Shown: one piece after another, positions 1-11,334 of the stretch
Layout of the letters: every line of letters starts with the position of its first letter
Position numbering within the stretch: position 1 is the first letter of the stretch
Source of the DNA: Plantago elongata
Taxonomy: Eukaryota > Streptophyta > Magnoliopsida > Lamiales > Plantaginaceae
Assembly: GCA_036897095.1 (NCBI GenBank)
Contig: JAYMSP010000127.1
Location: 1-64,000, forward strand
Direction of reading: 5' to 3'
Length of the DNA stretch: 64,000 nt
Made by a program: the position numbers and the translations under genes
Notes under the pieces: generated by a model
Told to the model about the DNA's origin: nothing
Database searches by the model: none
What the model saw: the letters and a program-made list of their open reading frames with translations, nothing else

Positions 1-1389
1 GGCTAAAACCAGCAAATAAGTCCTGATTTGTTGTTTTCAGTTCTTTCCTCATTGTACTCAGGATAAATGATCACTTTGTGTATCATTCTGTTTATGGAAA
101 TTGAAGTTCTAACAATATGATTCTTAGGTTAATTCTACACGTTTGTTATTTTCTTTTTGATTGTTCTAGTGCACTTGTTTCTACAGTCTATACCTTCAAA
201 GATCATGCAGATCCTTAATGAAATTGGGCTTTTGTAACTTGAGGAATTAGGACCAAGTCTGAAGTTTAAGTTATGGACTTACGGTTCATGTGTGACGATA
301 AAAATAAAAAGAGTCACCAGTTATGTTATTACCCTGCCAATTTCACTTATGCCTTTTAGAATTGACTTGCTCCGAGTATGATCTAGCTAGGTATATTTGA
401 AGGAGAAGGATATACTGACGTTTGCGAATCCAATTTCATCCAATTAAACTAGTTTTGATTGTTTGGGGAATTGTGCGAAAAAAGTTATGGTTACTCCACC
501 AAAGTCCACACTTTCTACACTTAAAAATTCGAGATGCAATTCACCATTCATGTTCGAAGAAACTTCTATTATAGAGTTTCTATTGTTGATATTTGATATT
601 GTATCTTGTGAACTAAATCATTTGAGTAAGATCTAAAGCTTACCAAAGTGGCAAATTCAGTGGCAAATTCTAACTTACATGCAAGTGGCCACACAACTAA
701 CTTGTACAAGATTCAACTTCAACCTGAAAATATGTTAAAGGTTAGAATAACGTGATTATACTTTTTAAATTTTGCCGTTTTACGTTGTCGTATTATGTTT
801 CTTGTTCAAATACTGGATAGCATCCCACCTGTGATAAGTGAAATTTTAAAACCCTAAAAGACGCATTAATACCTAATCAAAACATGCTAGATATACAACT
901 CAATTAATACTTAATTGTTAATTGAAACAGAGAAGTTACACATAAATCAAGCGTTCTTTCTAAATGTTTGAGGGGCTGTTTGGCCAAGTATTTAAATGCC
1001 CCAATTTGATTCGATGAACAGTGATTTGGCCTAAAATACGCTTCAAATATTTCAATTTCAATTCCATTCCAAACACAATTTCACAAAAATCCCCATTCAA
1101 ATGCCATGCCAATCAGCCCCTAAGTATTTATGTGAAGCTATGCCGGAAAGATGCACTTTGTTCATTATTTGTTGTGTGTAGGAGGTTTGCGTGAGACGAC
1201 GTAGTAATTAAGAAATTAGTGAATTTGTTTTTGGGCCTGATTCTAAGTGTTAGCCCAGACATACGTTACTAAGCCCATCCTAATGATTTACGAATTTTAA
1301 CCTTTCCCTGTTCTATTATCATATTAAAAATATTATTACCTAAAATAAAATAAATCCCAATTCTTCTAGTATTGTTCTGCCATCTCCAG
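1..1389. other. Upstream spacer with one MITE-like repeat
   Basis: No coding region is supported here. The stretch is AT-rich and holds one short MITE-like element (972-1120, listed separately). The last 50 bases before the presumed first exon of the MPP6-like gene are pyrimidine-rich and follow a TATA-like 'tataaaag' near 1402, so this end probably carries that gene's promoter. Confidence 0.5.
972..1120. mobile_element. MITE-like element, family A copy 1
   Basis: A non-coding element of about 149 bp. It begins with ggggctgtttgg and ends with ccaatcagcccc, so the ends are imperfect inverted repeats. The interior has the family hallmark 'cgatgaacagtgatttg' followed by 'cctaaaata', shared with copies near 26.8, 35.8 and 46.6 kb. 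Flanking trinucleotides are TGA and TAA, not an exact duplication. The terminal pattern resembles Tourist/PIF-Harbinger MITEs, but that assignment is inferred. Confidence 0.6.
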
Positions 1390-2344
1390 ATTTTTTCCAA
1401 TATAAAAGACACCTCTTCTTCTCCCAAGTCCTCTTCTACTACTACAGTTTTTGCTCGGTAAGTTTCTTGCTCTGATTTTTCGCCTCCTTTCTTTAATTTC
1501 CCGCGTCGAAAATTTGTGGAGGCTTGATACTGTGTTTGGCTTTGTAGCTTCTTAACTTTTTTCTCCTGCTTTTAGAGTTTAAGGGGGATTTCAATTCCAT
1601 TACCGGACTCAATCTGTATAGATTGGATTTCATTACGATGTGTTGCGTGCTGATTTTTTTGTGGCTGGATTTCAACTGTTTGAGTCAATTTAGCTATTCG
1701 TATCGTTTAGTTTAATCTTAAAGCTGATAGGAGCTCATGTGATGAATGTATTGAGCTGCTGAATATGCGAATTCATGCTTAGTTTGTTTAGAAGATTAGC
1801 TGTATGATTTCGTTAATTGAGATGATTGATTGATTGACTTGTTGGTATTGGGAATTACTTGTTCTGTGTATGTAATTAACACACTTGTTAATTGTTATTA
1901 GATACAATAGATTTTGTTTCGGTATCTTTACTTTTGTCGTGAGTTCAGATGGTTGGACTCGTTGGTCTGCTGATTTCTTGCTAGCTGAGTAACTAGTTAA
2001 TCATGAAACTTATTTTTTTTGCATTTTCTAAACTAATTTTATAAACATGGTAGATATCAGGTCACTCTTCTGCCTTTTGAAATTAAAACCCATTTGGGTA
2101 CAAATTTTACGAGGCTGTTTGAGGTAAGAGTGGGGTTGTCATGTCGTTGAATTTTGGATTAAATAAATGATTTTGCCGCTTTGTACTTGTGGATTGCGTT
2201 TTAGTTAGTTGCTGTTTGTGTCTTTTAGACTTGTGCTAGAGTTTTAACTTTTGATTGTTGAAGGGCTTTTTCCAAATAAAGAAGTTAATTTTGTTCCGTT
2301 ATTTTAGGGTCGTTGCAGAATCAGTTTCGAAGATCGAATTTACA

Positions 2345-2896
2345 ATGTCTAAACGAGAGCTTTCCACCACGTTGAAGAGCTTGAAGGTACTTTATATTGC
2401 AATTAATTTTTGTTGTCTACTACGAAAAAAGCTTTTGCATCCAATCCTGGTTGTTTTATATTTTATTTGGGTTCTTGATTTATGCATAAGTTATCAGTCT
2501 AAAAGCTCAATACTAGACTATTGCGACTTTATACTTGTGTATTTTGTGTGATGTTTCAGTTTATGCAAAGGGCATCTCAGAGAGAGGACAAAACAAGTAA
2601 TAAAGAAGTGGAACAAGTTGATGTTAAACTTGCTGGAGATTTCCCTTCCACAAGTGCTCTTAAACGATGGTAACCTTTCAATTAATCGAGTTTTGTCAAT
2701 GTGCTTGATAGGATTGTTTCTGTCAAATGTCAATTGAATTGCTTGTGTTTGTCTTTGATAACTAATCCATTCTTGGGTTAGCAAGTTTATGAGTGCCCAC
2801 GTGTTTAAATGCCTTTTAGTACTACCTTATTGGTTGGTCCTTGTACACATAATAACACATAGGAGTAAGTACATACATACATACATATATATATAC

Positions 2897-2984
<88 letters not shown>

Positions 2985-4379
2985 GCATCCATATGTGTCG
3001 TTGCGCATTTGCACGATTGTTCTTGCATCGTTATACATGTTATGTGAGGCTTTGGGGTTCCGCTTTATTAGGCAAACCCTGTTGCTTGGTGATCTGAAAG
3101 AGTAAGACTTAGATAAAGAGGTGACGTTACAAATTAGATTGTATGGTGGGAAGTTCAATATCACCTACCTATCAGCTGATAATCTGTCATTCTCTCCAGT
3201 AGGATCATTATATCACCCGTATATGTTCTTGCAAGCATCCTCTATGGAAACTCTTAATGTAATTATATCGACGTGAATCGTGTGTGTAAAATTGATTGTT
3301 ATTGCTCAGGTCATGACATGAATCAATATAACATTTATTGCATTTTATGTGGAGTGCTCCTTTATCATATTACAATGCTTCTTCATATGCAGTGTTGTTA
3401 TAGTTGAAGGTGATACCCTACCTGAAGCACCAAGAGGCCGAATGTCATTTTTAAGTTTTAATCCTTCTATTGATGTGAGTACAAGGGTTTCAAATGACCT
3501 ATATCCCATAACTTTCCAGCTTCTATATTCCTTTCACATAAATATATACTTTTCGGACATCTCATATCAAATATTTATTTTGTTAGAAACTCTATGGTGA
3601 AGAATCTGACCCTAGTCAAAATGAGTCTTTTGCTGCAAATTCTAGCAAACAAAGTGAAACGGCATCCAGTAGGTCAGTCTTGTCTACTCTCAGTATTCCC
3701 TATTAATTTTCTGGTAATTCCCGGGGTGACTTTTAAATGTTTAATGGGATGGGACAAAGAGGAACTCCTGAACTATTCTAGGCCGACATTTCAGTACTGT
3801 TTTTGTTTTCCTTCCAGGTCTCCAAAACTTACTGTTTGGCAACTTAGCTTATTTAGTTGACAGAGAACCTTTAATGACTTCGTAGAGATATTTGTAGGTT
3901 CTTGTTCTTCAAACTTACTGCAGACACTTACTGCAGACAGGCTAAAGTTCGTCATGTCTCATGAGTCATGCCATAGCCTGTTATGTGTCATTCTTAAAAT
4001 GTTGAAGGGCATGTACAAGGATTGCTTTAAAACATTAATCATGTTATTTTTATGTTTTTAGTTCGATAATGTTAAGGAGGGTTATCAAATAATCTGATAT
4101 TGACTTGTGAATTCTTTTTTCCATCATTACAGAGAGAATGGCTCACCCAGTAAGAATTTGGACAAGTTGGAAGTAGACGCCTTGAACAGTGGTTCAAATG
4201 GAAATCTTAAGAGGAAGCAAGCTGACATAACAATGCAGCCATCTTATGGAAACAAATTGAAGAAAGGCAGCAAAAGCTCATCTCCGGGAAGCAATCATAG
4301 TTCTCAGAAACATCGCAAGCAAGAAAAGCTAGACTGGAATGTCCTCCGGCCTCCCAAGTATCCCAGCAAAACAAGGTAA
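2345..4379 (+). CDS. MPP6-like protein (M-phase phosphoprotein 6 family, exosome cofactor)
   Basis: Five coding exons join in frame: 2345-2386, 2560-2669, 3393-3474, 3587-3672 and 4133-4379, giving 188 aa with GT/AG at each border. A non-coding first exon probably ends at 1457, with an intron to about 2307. The product starts [20 protein letters not shown], a typical MPP6 N-terminus, and contains RCVVIVEGD and [13 protein letters not shown], the family's conserved core. The C-terminal third is Ser/Lys-rich and ends in [16 protein letters not shown]. In yeast and animals MPP6 binds RNA and helps the nuclear exosome process and degrade RNA; the same role in plants is inferred. The final codons overlap a possible splice donor at 4376, so an extra 3' exon cannot be excluded, but the stop at 4379 gives a complete protein. 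The gene faces the GRAS cluster tail to tail. Confidence 0.85.
2867..2984. repeat. TA-rich microsatellite in an MPP6 intron
   Basis: A run of about 118 bp of (TA)n interrupted by ACATA units lies in the intron between coding exons 2 and 3. It creates apparent Tyr/Ile-repeat reading frames on both strands that are not genes. It is probably polymorphic in length. Confidence 0.9.
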
Positions 4380-5210
4380 GCTCTTTAGGTAATTCATAAG
4401 AGTTTCTGGCTGTTGCCCTGTATACTTGTGGTTTTTCAACATTGAAATTAATTATTAACAATTTTGGCACAGAGGTTGCCTGTCTGTAGTAACATTGTCG
4501 TATCTGATTTTGGTAGCTGGCGTTTAGTGCCTAGTGTGTACGTGCCCATATTATTCAATATACTCATACTTTCTATTTAACCTTGTTATGTCATCACGTT
4601 GTATCTTGATGTGCAAGTTGTGATTATATGTAATATGTGGTATGTGTGGTACCATGTATTACTGGTGCAAACAAATTATTCGGTTATGTTGGGTACTCTA
4701 TGTAGGTTCCTTGAACCAATGCCGTAGTAGCAGTAGCAGAGGCTGCTACTATTTGACTATTTTTTTCCTCTTTTTCCGTGGATGTTTCCGCAGCTATGTA
4801 TATAGGCTTGTTTCGTGATCTGAGGACTCACACTTTACACCCAGAACCTATTTTTGAACTTGAGCTTGGATTTAGATATTTAATTTAAATCTTTTTAGAG
4901 TGCTCAAATCCTCTGATCTTGCTTTTCAAGATCAGATGTAGGTAGTGAACTCCTTTCTTAGTATCTTAGTATAGCAGATTCTTTTCAATCAACAAGAGAT
5001 TTCAGGACTTTCATACTGAGTGATGGAAACTTGGAATGTCTGGGGAACCATTTCAAGAGTGTATGCGAAATTGCAAAATTTCCTAAACACTCAAACTCAT
5101 CTTATTACACCAAATACTAAGCCTTGCATACCAAATATATAGGATGCATATAAATTGCAAGCTAACAAGGCTTGTCATGCACATGTGTAATCATTTTCTA
5201 ACCAAATCAA
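4380..5210. other. Convergent spacer between MPP6 and GRAS copy 1
   Basis: No gene is supported. The stretch must hold the 3' ends of two converging transcripts. The part from about 5060 to 5210 is a diverged relative of the 3' flanks of GRAS copies 2 and 3 (8150-8280 and 11205-11335), so the downstream sequence was part of the older tandem duplication. Confidence 0.5.
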
Positions 5211-7253
5211 TTACTTCTGTGATGGACGCCAAAGGGAAAGAGCATGAATTACACGACCCTTCCATCCTTGCAGTACCCACTTCCCATCTTCATCAACAAA
5301 AAAATCTTTATTAAAATTTGTCTTAACTCTACATTTGACAAACTTGAGCAACTCCCGATCCAGTGGAATCTGCCTGAAACCTGCCCGCTTATTCCGTACC
5401 TGCCACTGCTTGTAGGTCTCCGGCCTATAAACTCTCTCTGCACCTTCACATGCTATAATATTCATCACATCATTGCCAAAAACTTCATTCTCGAAATACA
5501 TCCTGTGGGGGTCCTCCTTTGCTACAGTTGCCTCAAGTATATCAAACATGGATGAGAAGTGAAACAAAGCTTCCCTAAACCTCGTGACAAAAAAAGGGGT
5601 GTTGTACGTCCCGTTCATTAGCCCATGAATAAATATACTGGGATTGATCTTCCTGATCAAGCTCAGCACACTTTCTCTTGGACTGTTCTCAACGACTGTC
5701 TCATCTACTACATTATCGAACCGCAAAGCGTTCACCACAAGCAGCTCATCTTTTTTTATCTTGAGGTTTTCAGGTTTGATGGTTTCCCACTTCTGTGCTA
5801 TGCCATTGTACTCGAAAGGAACTCCAAATTTCTCGCAGTACTTTTTCAGCCAGATGCCTGATTCCTCAACTCGCTCAGTTGGGCGAAAACCCGGTTGGGG
5901 GAAGTCAATCCCAGTTATCCTTAACTTTGGGGGGCCACCTTCTCTTTCTGATAAAGCTTCAATTAGGATGGGCCATTGATATCCGTAGAGTATTCCAAAA
6001 TCAATAATGTGAAGTGTTGTTGCTCCAATTGCAATTTTATTGATTGTTCTGTTTGCCATTATATTTGACATCTTTCTGAAAGGGCAAGCAACAAGGTACA
6101 TCTGGTAAGCTTTTAATTTCTGAGCAGCTGATACCCTTTTCGAGATAAAATGGATGGGATGCGATGCAGGACCAGTGCCAGCCAAGCGAGCTTCAATAGC
6201 ATTGGCAAAATAATGGGCAACCCTCTCTCTGCCATCGCCATGAGGTGACGAGTGTTGTCTGATCTTTGTCAGAAGATCGTTAACTGTTCTGCTGTCGAAG
6301 CTTGCCACTGCTTCAGCGCATTGTATTAAGAGGCCTCTCAAATCCACAACTTCTTTCACAACCCCAAGGTTCTTGCTTCCTTTAGGCCTTCCCCTTGTTG
6401 ATCCTCTTGATTGCTCGCCTTGGTGAACTTGTTTATTTGCTTCAGTCTCATCTATTTCGCTTGAGTTAGACATCAAGTTCCCAAACTTTTTACAAAGCAA
6501 CACCTCGTCGGACAGCTCTGACAGCTCAAATTCATCGATGCTGTTGGCGACCACTTTGTTACTACCGATCCCTTGAATAGGATCTCCATTTCCTCTTTGA
6601 CGGGTTTTCTTTTCTTTGGAAAAGTAACTTGTAGACCCATATTCCTCGTTACTTCCACTGAACTGAATCTCTGGCCATCTCAAACCCAGTGAATCTGGGG
6701 ACCAAATTGGACTCATGGAAGAGTTAAACCATTGGAAATCCGACGATATAGCAGAAGTTGCAGGACCCCGAAGTTGGGAAGGATAATGTAGTGGGGACTC
6801 GAGATCTTGATTCGTAGAGGACCCAACAAGACTTCCCATCTCCGAGGAACTCCCATGAATTTGGCTGTTCAGGCTATCGCCATGTCCGCCATTTAGAACA
6901 TCATAATAGGATTTCTCAGCAGCTTTAAGAGCTGATGATTCATTAAGCAAGCATGACTCCTCCTCTTCCATGAGCATCCGGCTTATAACAGCCATTTGTG
7001 CACTTGAATAGTTGCCTTCCAGCTTACCCCCATGCTCATTGCCTGGGGAAAACTCCTTTCCTGGACCAGATAAATACTCAAAAACTTCCCCTTCGGATGA
7101 ACACCCATGAGCAGAAGATGGAAACTCGCTAAAGTCAAGTGCAAACTCACCGCAACCTGGATCTTGGCCATACTCAGAACTGCCATTTGTCTCAGAAATC
7201 GACGGGTTATTGGAATTCTTTGGAGCACAGCATCCTTGATTTGAAGTATTCAT
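5211..7253 (-). CDS. GRAS transcription regulator, LISCL group (SCL14/SCL33-like), tandem copy 1
   Basis: A single-exon 680-aa protein, normal for LISCL GRAS factors. The GRAS domain fills about residues 303-680: LHRI with LLIQCAEAVASF, a VHIID-type motif as LHIIDFGILYGYQWP (about 412-426), then PFYRE and SAW regions ending in VLQGWKGRVIHALSLWRP. The N-terminal half is acidic and Ser-rich and has the LISCL signatures VISRMLMEEEE and ALKAAEKSYYDVL. RGRPKGSKN, an AT-hook-like core, lies just before the GRAS domain. LISCL proteins act in the nucleus as transcriptional co-activators; Arabidopsis SCL14 works with TGA bZIP factors on detoxification genes. Whether this copy does so is unknown. The ATG at 7253 follows a good splice acceptor (ttttgttcttttcag, ending near 7275), suggesting a short 5' UTR intron. 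It is nearly identical to copy 2 over most of its length. Confidence 0.92.
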   Translation of the reverse strand: MNTSNQGCCAPKNSNNPSISETNGSSEYGQDPGCGEFALDFSEFPSSAHGCSSEGEVFEYLSGPGKEFSPGNEHGGKLEGNYSSAQMAVISRMLMEEEESCLLNESSALKAAEKSYYDVLNGGHGDSLNSQIHGSSSEMGSLVGSSTNQDLESPLHYPSQLRGPATSAISSDFQWFNSSMSPIWSPDSLGLRWPEIQFSGSNEEYGSTSYFSKEKKTRQRGNGDPIQGIGSNKVVANSIDEFELSELSDEVLLCKKFGNLMSNSSEIDETEANKQVHQGEQSRGSTRGRPKGSKNLGVVKEVVDLRGLLIQCAEAVASFDSRTVNDLLTKIRQHSSPHGDGRERVAHYFANAIEARLAGTGPASHPIHFISKRVSAAQKLKAYQMYLVACPFRKMSNIMANRTINKIAIGATTLHIIDFGILYGYQWPILIEALSEREGGPPKLRITGIDFPQPGFRPTERVEESGIWLKKYCEKFGVPFEYNGIAQKWETIKPENLKIKKDELLVVNALRFDNVVDETVVENSPRESVLSLIRKINPSIFIHGLMNGTYNTPFFVTRFREALFHFSSMFDILEATVAKEDPHRMYFENEVFGNDVMNIIACEGAERVYRPETYKQWQVRNKRAGFRQIPLDRELLKFVKCRVKTNFNKDFFVDEDGKWVLQGWKGRVIHALSLWRPSQK

Positions 7254-8279
7254 GATAGCTTAATATCCAATAGACTGAAAAGAACAAAAGGGTTCTTGGT
7301 TTCTCCTTTTAATTGAGTTTTACCAATTGAAGAACAAAGACAGTCTAATTCTGGAAAGATGAAGTCAAGAAACAGAGAAAATCAGAGTTTCACCACCTGG
7401 GATTTCTTCAAAGAGAAAGTATGTGACTAAGGAATGTATGAAGGGGAAATACAACGGTGAGAAGAGAGGTCAAATGATCTGAAGAATGAAAAAGTAAGAT
7501 CCGTAGATGAATATTTTTGCTATGTTCCTTTTGAACCCTTTTGGGAAAATGACTATTATTATAGGAGGAATTGAAGTGTATGTATTCGTTTTGTCTAAGG
7601 CTAATCATCTAATAATGGAAAAAAGGGAAGGCTCTGGAATAGTCAAATGAACATGTGTTTGGAAGGAACAGTAAAAAAATCACAAAAAAGTAGGATGTTG
7701 TTGACTGGACTGAGGAAGTAATAAAAACCAACTGTGTTCTTACAAGCCATAAAATTCTCTTTTCGATATTCAAGATAAGGAGGACTTTGATGCCATTGGT
7801 GAGGGTCGGATACGTTTCCAGGAACTGCACTTGTAATTAGGCATATTGGTGAAGATTGCAACATTTTAGTACTCACTGTTACTTGTTTGTTATTCCTGAA
7901 GTGGTTTAGTACTTTTTAGTGCCACTGTTCTATATATTCTCTCTAGGTCTTTCTGCTGATTTGGTTTTTCGTGATCCAATAAATACCCCTTCTCCATTAC
8001 AGGCTTTAAACTTGGACTAGAAAGTGTCTTTTAGGAATAGATACTTGGACTGTTTTAAGCTTTGTTTCTTGAAGCAGAAAAATTGTTGGAAACTTGGTAG
8101 TAGTGTTCTAAAGAATCATTACAGTGAACTAACTAGATTCGAAATGGCAAAACTTTCCTAAACCTTCCAACTCATAGCAGTACAGCAAAAACTAAACTAA
8201 GCCCCTTATCCCAGATACATACGGTAGGCTATACTAGCTGCAAGCCAGTGAGGCTCAGACATGCACATAAACAACCCTA
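7254..8279 (-). promoter_or_regulatory. Upstream region of GRAS copy 1 and 3' flank of copy 2
   Basis: No gene is supported. The part next to the ATG carries the 5' UTR and probable promoter of GRAS copy 1. Most of the stretch is closely matched by 10227-11334, upstream of copy 2, because both belong to the duplicated 3-kb unit. The end at 8050-8279 is the 3' flank of copy 2 and nearly identical to the 3' flank of copy 3 (11105-11334). Confidence 0.6.
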
Positions 8280-10226
8280 TCACTTATGGGATGGACGCCA
8301 AAAGGAGAGGGCATAAATTACACGACCCTTCCATCCTTGCAGTATCCACTTCCCATCTTCAGCAACAAAAAAATCTGTATTAAAATATGTTTTAACTCTA
8401 TATTTGACAAACTCCAGCAACTCCCGATCCAATGAGACCTGCCTGCTTATTCCGTATCTGCCACTGCTTGTAGGTCTCTGGCCTATCAACTCTCTCTGCC
8501 CCTTCACATGCTATAATGTTCATTACATCATTGCCAAAAACTTCCTTCTCGAAATACATCCTATGAGGGTGGTCCTTTTTTACAGTTGCATCAAGTATAT
8601 CAAACATGGATGAAAAGTGAAACAAGGCTTCCTTAAACCGGGTGATGAAAAAAGGGGTGTTGTATGTCCCGTTCATTATCCCATGAACAAATATATTTGG
8701 ATTAATCTTCCTGATCAAGTTCAGCACAGTTTGTCTTGGACTATTCTCAACGTCTGTCTCATCTACTACATTATCAAACCGCAAAGAGTTCACCACAAGC
8801 AGCTCATCTTTTTTTATCTTGAGGTCTTCAGGTTTGATGGTTTCCCACTTCTGTGCTATGCCATTGTACTCGAAAGGAACTCCAAATTTCTCGCAGTACT
8901 TTTTCAGCCAGATGCCTGATTCCTCAAACCCTGTTGGGCGAAAACCCGGTTGGGGGAAGTCAATCCCAGTTATCCTTAGCTTTGGGGGGCCACCTTCTCT
9001 TTTTGATAGAGCTTCAATTAGGCTGGGCCATTGATATTCTAGAGTATTCCGAAATCAATAATGTGAAGTGTTGTTGCTCCAGTAGCAATTTCATTGATTG
9101 TTCTGTTTGCCATTATATTTGTCATCTTTCTGAATGGGCAGGCAACAATGTACATTTGGTAAGCTTTTAATTTCTGGGAAGCTGATACCCTTTTCGAGAT
9201 GAGATGGATGGGATGCGATGCAGAACCAGTGCCAGCCAAGTGAGCTTCAATAGCATTAGCAAAATAATGGGCAACCCTCTCAGTGCCATCGCCATGAGGT
9301 GAGGAGTGTTGTCGGATCTTTGTCAGAAGATCGTTAACTGTTCTGCTGTCAAAGCTTGCCACTGCTTCTGCACATTGTATTAAGAGGCTTCTTAAATCCA
9401 CAACCTCCTTCACGATGCCAAGGTTCCTGCTTCCTTTAGGCCTTCCTCTTGATTGCTCACCTTGGTGAACTTGTTTATTTGCTTCAATCACGCCTAATTC
9501 GCTGGAGGTTGGCATCAACCTCCCAAAGTTTTTACAAAGCAACACCTCGTCAGATAGCTCTGATAGCTCAAATTCTTCGATGCTGTTGGTGAACAGTTTG
9601 TTACTTCTGAGCCCTTGAATATGATCTCCATTTCCTCTTTGACGGTTTTTCTTTTCCCTGGAAATGTAACTAGAAGACCCATATTCCTCGTTACTTCCAT
9701 TGAACTGAATCTCAGGCCATCTCAAACCCAATGTATCTGGGGACGGAATTGGACTCATGGAAGAGTTGAACCATTGCAAATCCGATGATATAGCAGGAGA
9801 TGCAGCATCCCGAAGTTGGGAAGGATCTTGATTCGTAGTGGAGCCAACAAGACTTGCCATCTCTGAGGAACTCCCACGACTTTTGCTGTTCGGGCTATCG
9901 ACATGTTCGCCAAAGTTATTGAGAATATCATAATAGGATTTCTCAGAAGCTTTAAGAGCTGTTGATTCATTAAGCAAGCATGACGACTCCTCTTCCATGA
10001 GCATCCGGCTTATAACAGCCATCCATGCACATGAATAGTTGCTTTCCAACTTACCCTCATCATCTGGGGAGAACTCCTTTCTTGGACCTGATAAATACTC
10101 AAAAACATCCCCTTTGGACGAACACCCATCAACAGATGATGGAAACTCTTGAAAGTCATGTCCAAGTGCAAACTCTCCGTAACCTGGATCTTGGCCGTAC
10201 ATGAATCCTTTATCTGAAGTATTCAT
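8280..10226 (-). pseudogene. GRAS (LISCL) pseudogene, tandem copy 2, recombinant
   Basis: This is a close copy of GRAS copy 1 with the same start context (MNTSDKGF at 10226) and the same LISCL N-terminal motifs and RGRPKGSRN basic linker. The reading frame is broken twice inside the GRAS domain. One base is missing in the VHIID-type motif near 9039-9046, which makes a stop right after LHIIDFGIL. An 11-base deletion relative to copy 1 near 8435 (at a cctgcc microhomology) breaks the frame before the SAW region. The segments between remain open and well conserved, so inactivation looks recent. A protein truncated at 9039 would keep the N-terminal half and the first leucine repeat only. Its last few codons and 3' flank match copy 3, whereas the rest matches copy 1. 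It is probably a crossover product that has lost full function. Confidence 0.88.
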
Positions 10227-11334
10227 GATAGAATGAAAAGAACTAAAAGGGTCTTGGGTTTCTCCCTTTAGATGACAAAGAAAGCCTGATTTACTGGAAA
10301 GATGAAGGCAAGAAACAGAGAAATACAGAGTTTCAGCACCTGGGATTTCTTCAAAAAGAGAGTATATGACTAAGAAAAGTATATAGGGGAAATACAACGG
10401 TGAAAAGAGAGGTCAAATGATCTGAAGACTGAAAACGTAAGAACTAAAGATGATGTTATTGCTATGTTTCTTTTTTTTTTTTTTTTTTTTTTTTGGAAAA
10501 CTGACTATTATTAGAAGAGGAATTGAACTATATGTATTTGATTTGTCTAAGGCTAATCCTCTAACGGTGGATATTTGCGAAGGCTCTGGAATAGTCAAAT
10601 GAGCAATAGAATAGTCTAATTAACATGTGTTTGGAGTGAACAGTAAAAAGTCATCAAAACGAAATAGATATTGTTGATTGGACTGAGGAAGTAGTAAAAA
10701 CCAACTGTGTTTTAGAAGTCATAAATTATCTTTTGATATTCAAGATAAGGTGGACTTTGGTGGATGTCGGATATGTGTTTCCAGGAACTGCACTTAGAAT
10801 TGAATATTGGTAAAGGTTGCAACTTTTTTAGTACCATTGTTACTTGTTTGTTATACCTGGAGTGGTTTAGTACATTTTTAGTGCAACTGTTTGTTTGTTA
10901 TACCTGAAGTGGTATACTTTTTTAGTATACCACCATTACTTGTTTGTTATACCTGAAGAGTTATACTTTTTCTGTACCTCTGTTCTATATATTTTCTCTG
11001 GGTCTTTCTGCTTATTTGATTTTTTTGGATTCAAGAAATACCCCTTCTCCATTACAGGCTTTAAACCTGGTCTAGAAAGTGAGTTTTAGGAACAGATACT
11101 TGGGACTGTTTAAGCTTTGTGTATTGAAGCAGAAAAAGTGTTGGAAACTTGGTAGTAGTGTTCTAGAGAATCATTACGGTGAACTAACTAGATTCGAAAT
11201 GGCAAAACTTTCCTAAATCTTCCAACTCATAGCAGTACAGCAAAAACTAAACTAAGCCCCTTATCCCAGATATACAGGGTAGGCTATACGAACTGGAAGC
11301 CAGTGAGACTTAGACATGCACATAAATAAACCTA
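10227..11334 (-). promoter_or_regulatory. Upstream region of GRAS copy 2 and 3' flank of copy 3
   Basis: No gene is supported. The region is the second copy of 7254-8279. It differs by a poly-T run at about 10470-10494 and by a local tandem expansion at about 10850-10970 of a segment reading 'acttgtttgttatacctg' followed by 'aagtggt'. The acceptor-like CAG seen just upstream of the copy 1 ATG reads CAT here (near 10234). Confidence 0.55.

Noticed and set aside
2789-3164. Open frames on both strands coding Tyr/Ile repeats
   Set aside because: They are translations of the TA microsatellite in an MPP6 intron.
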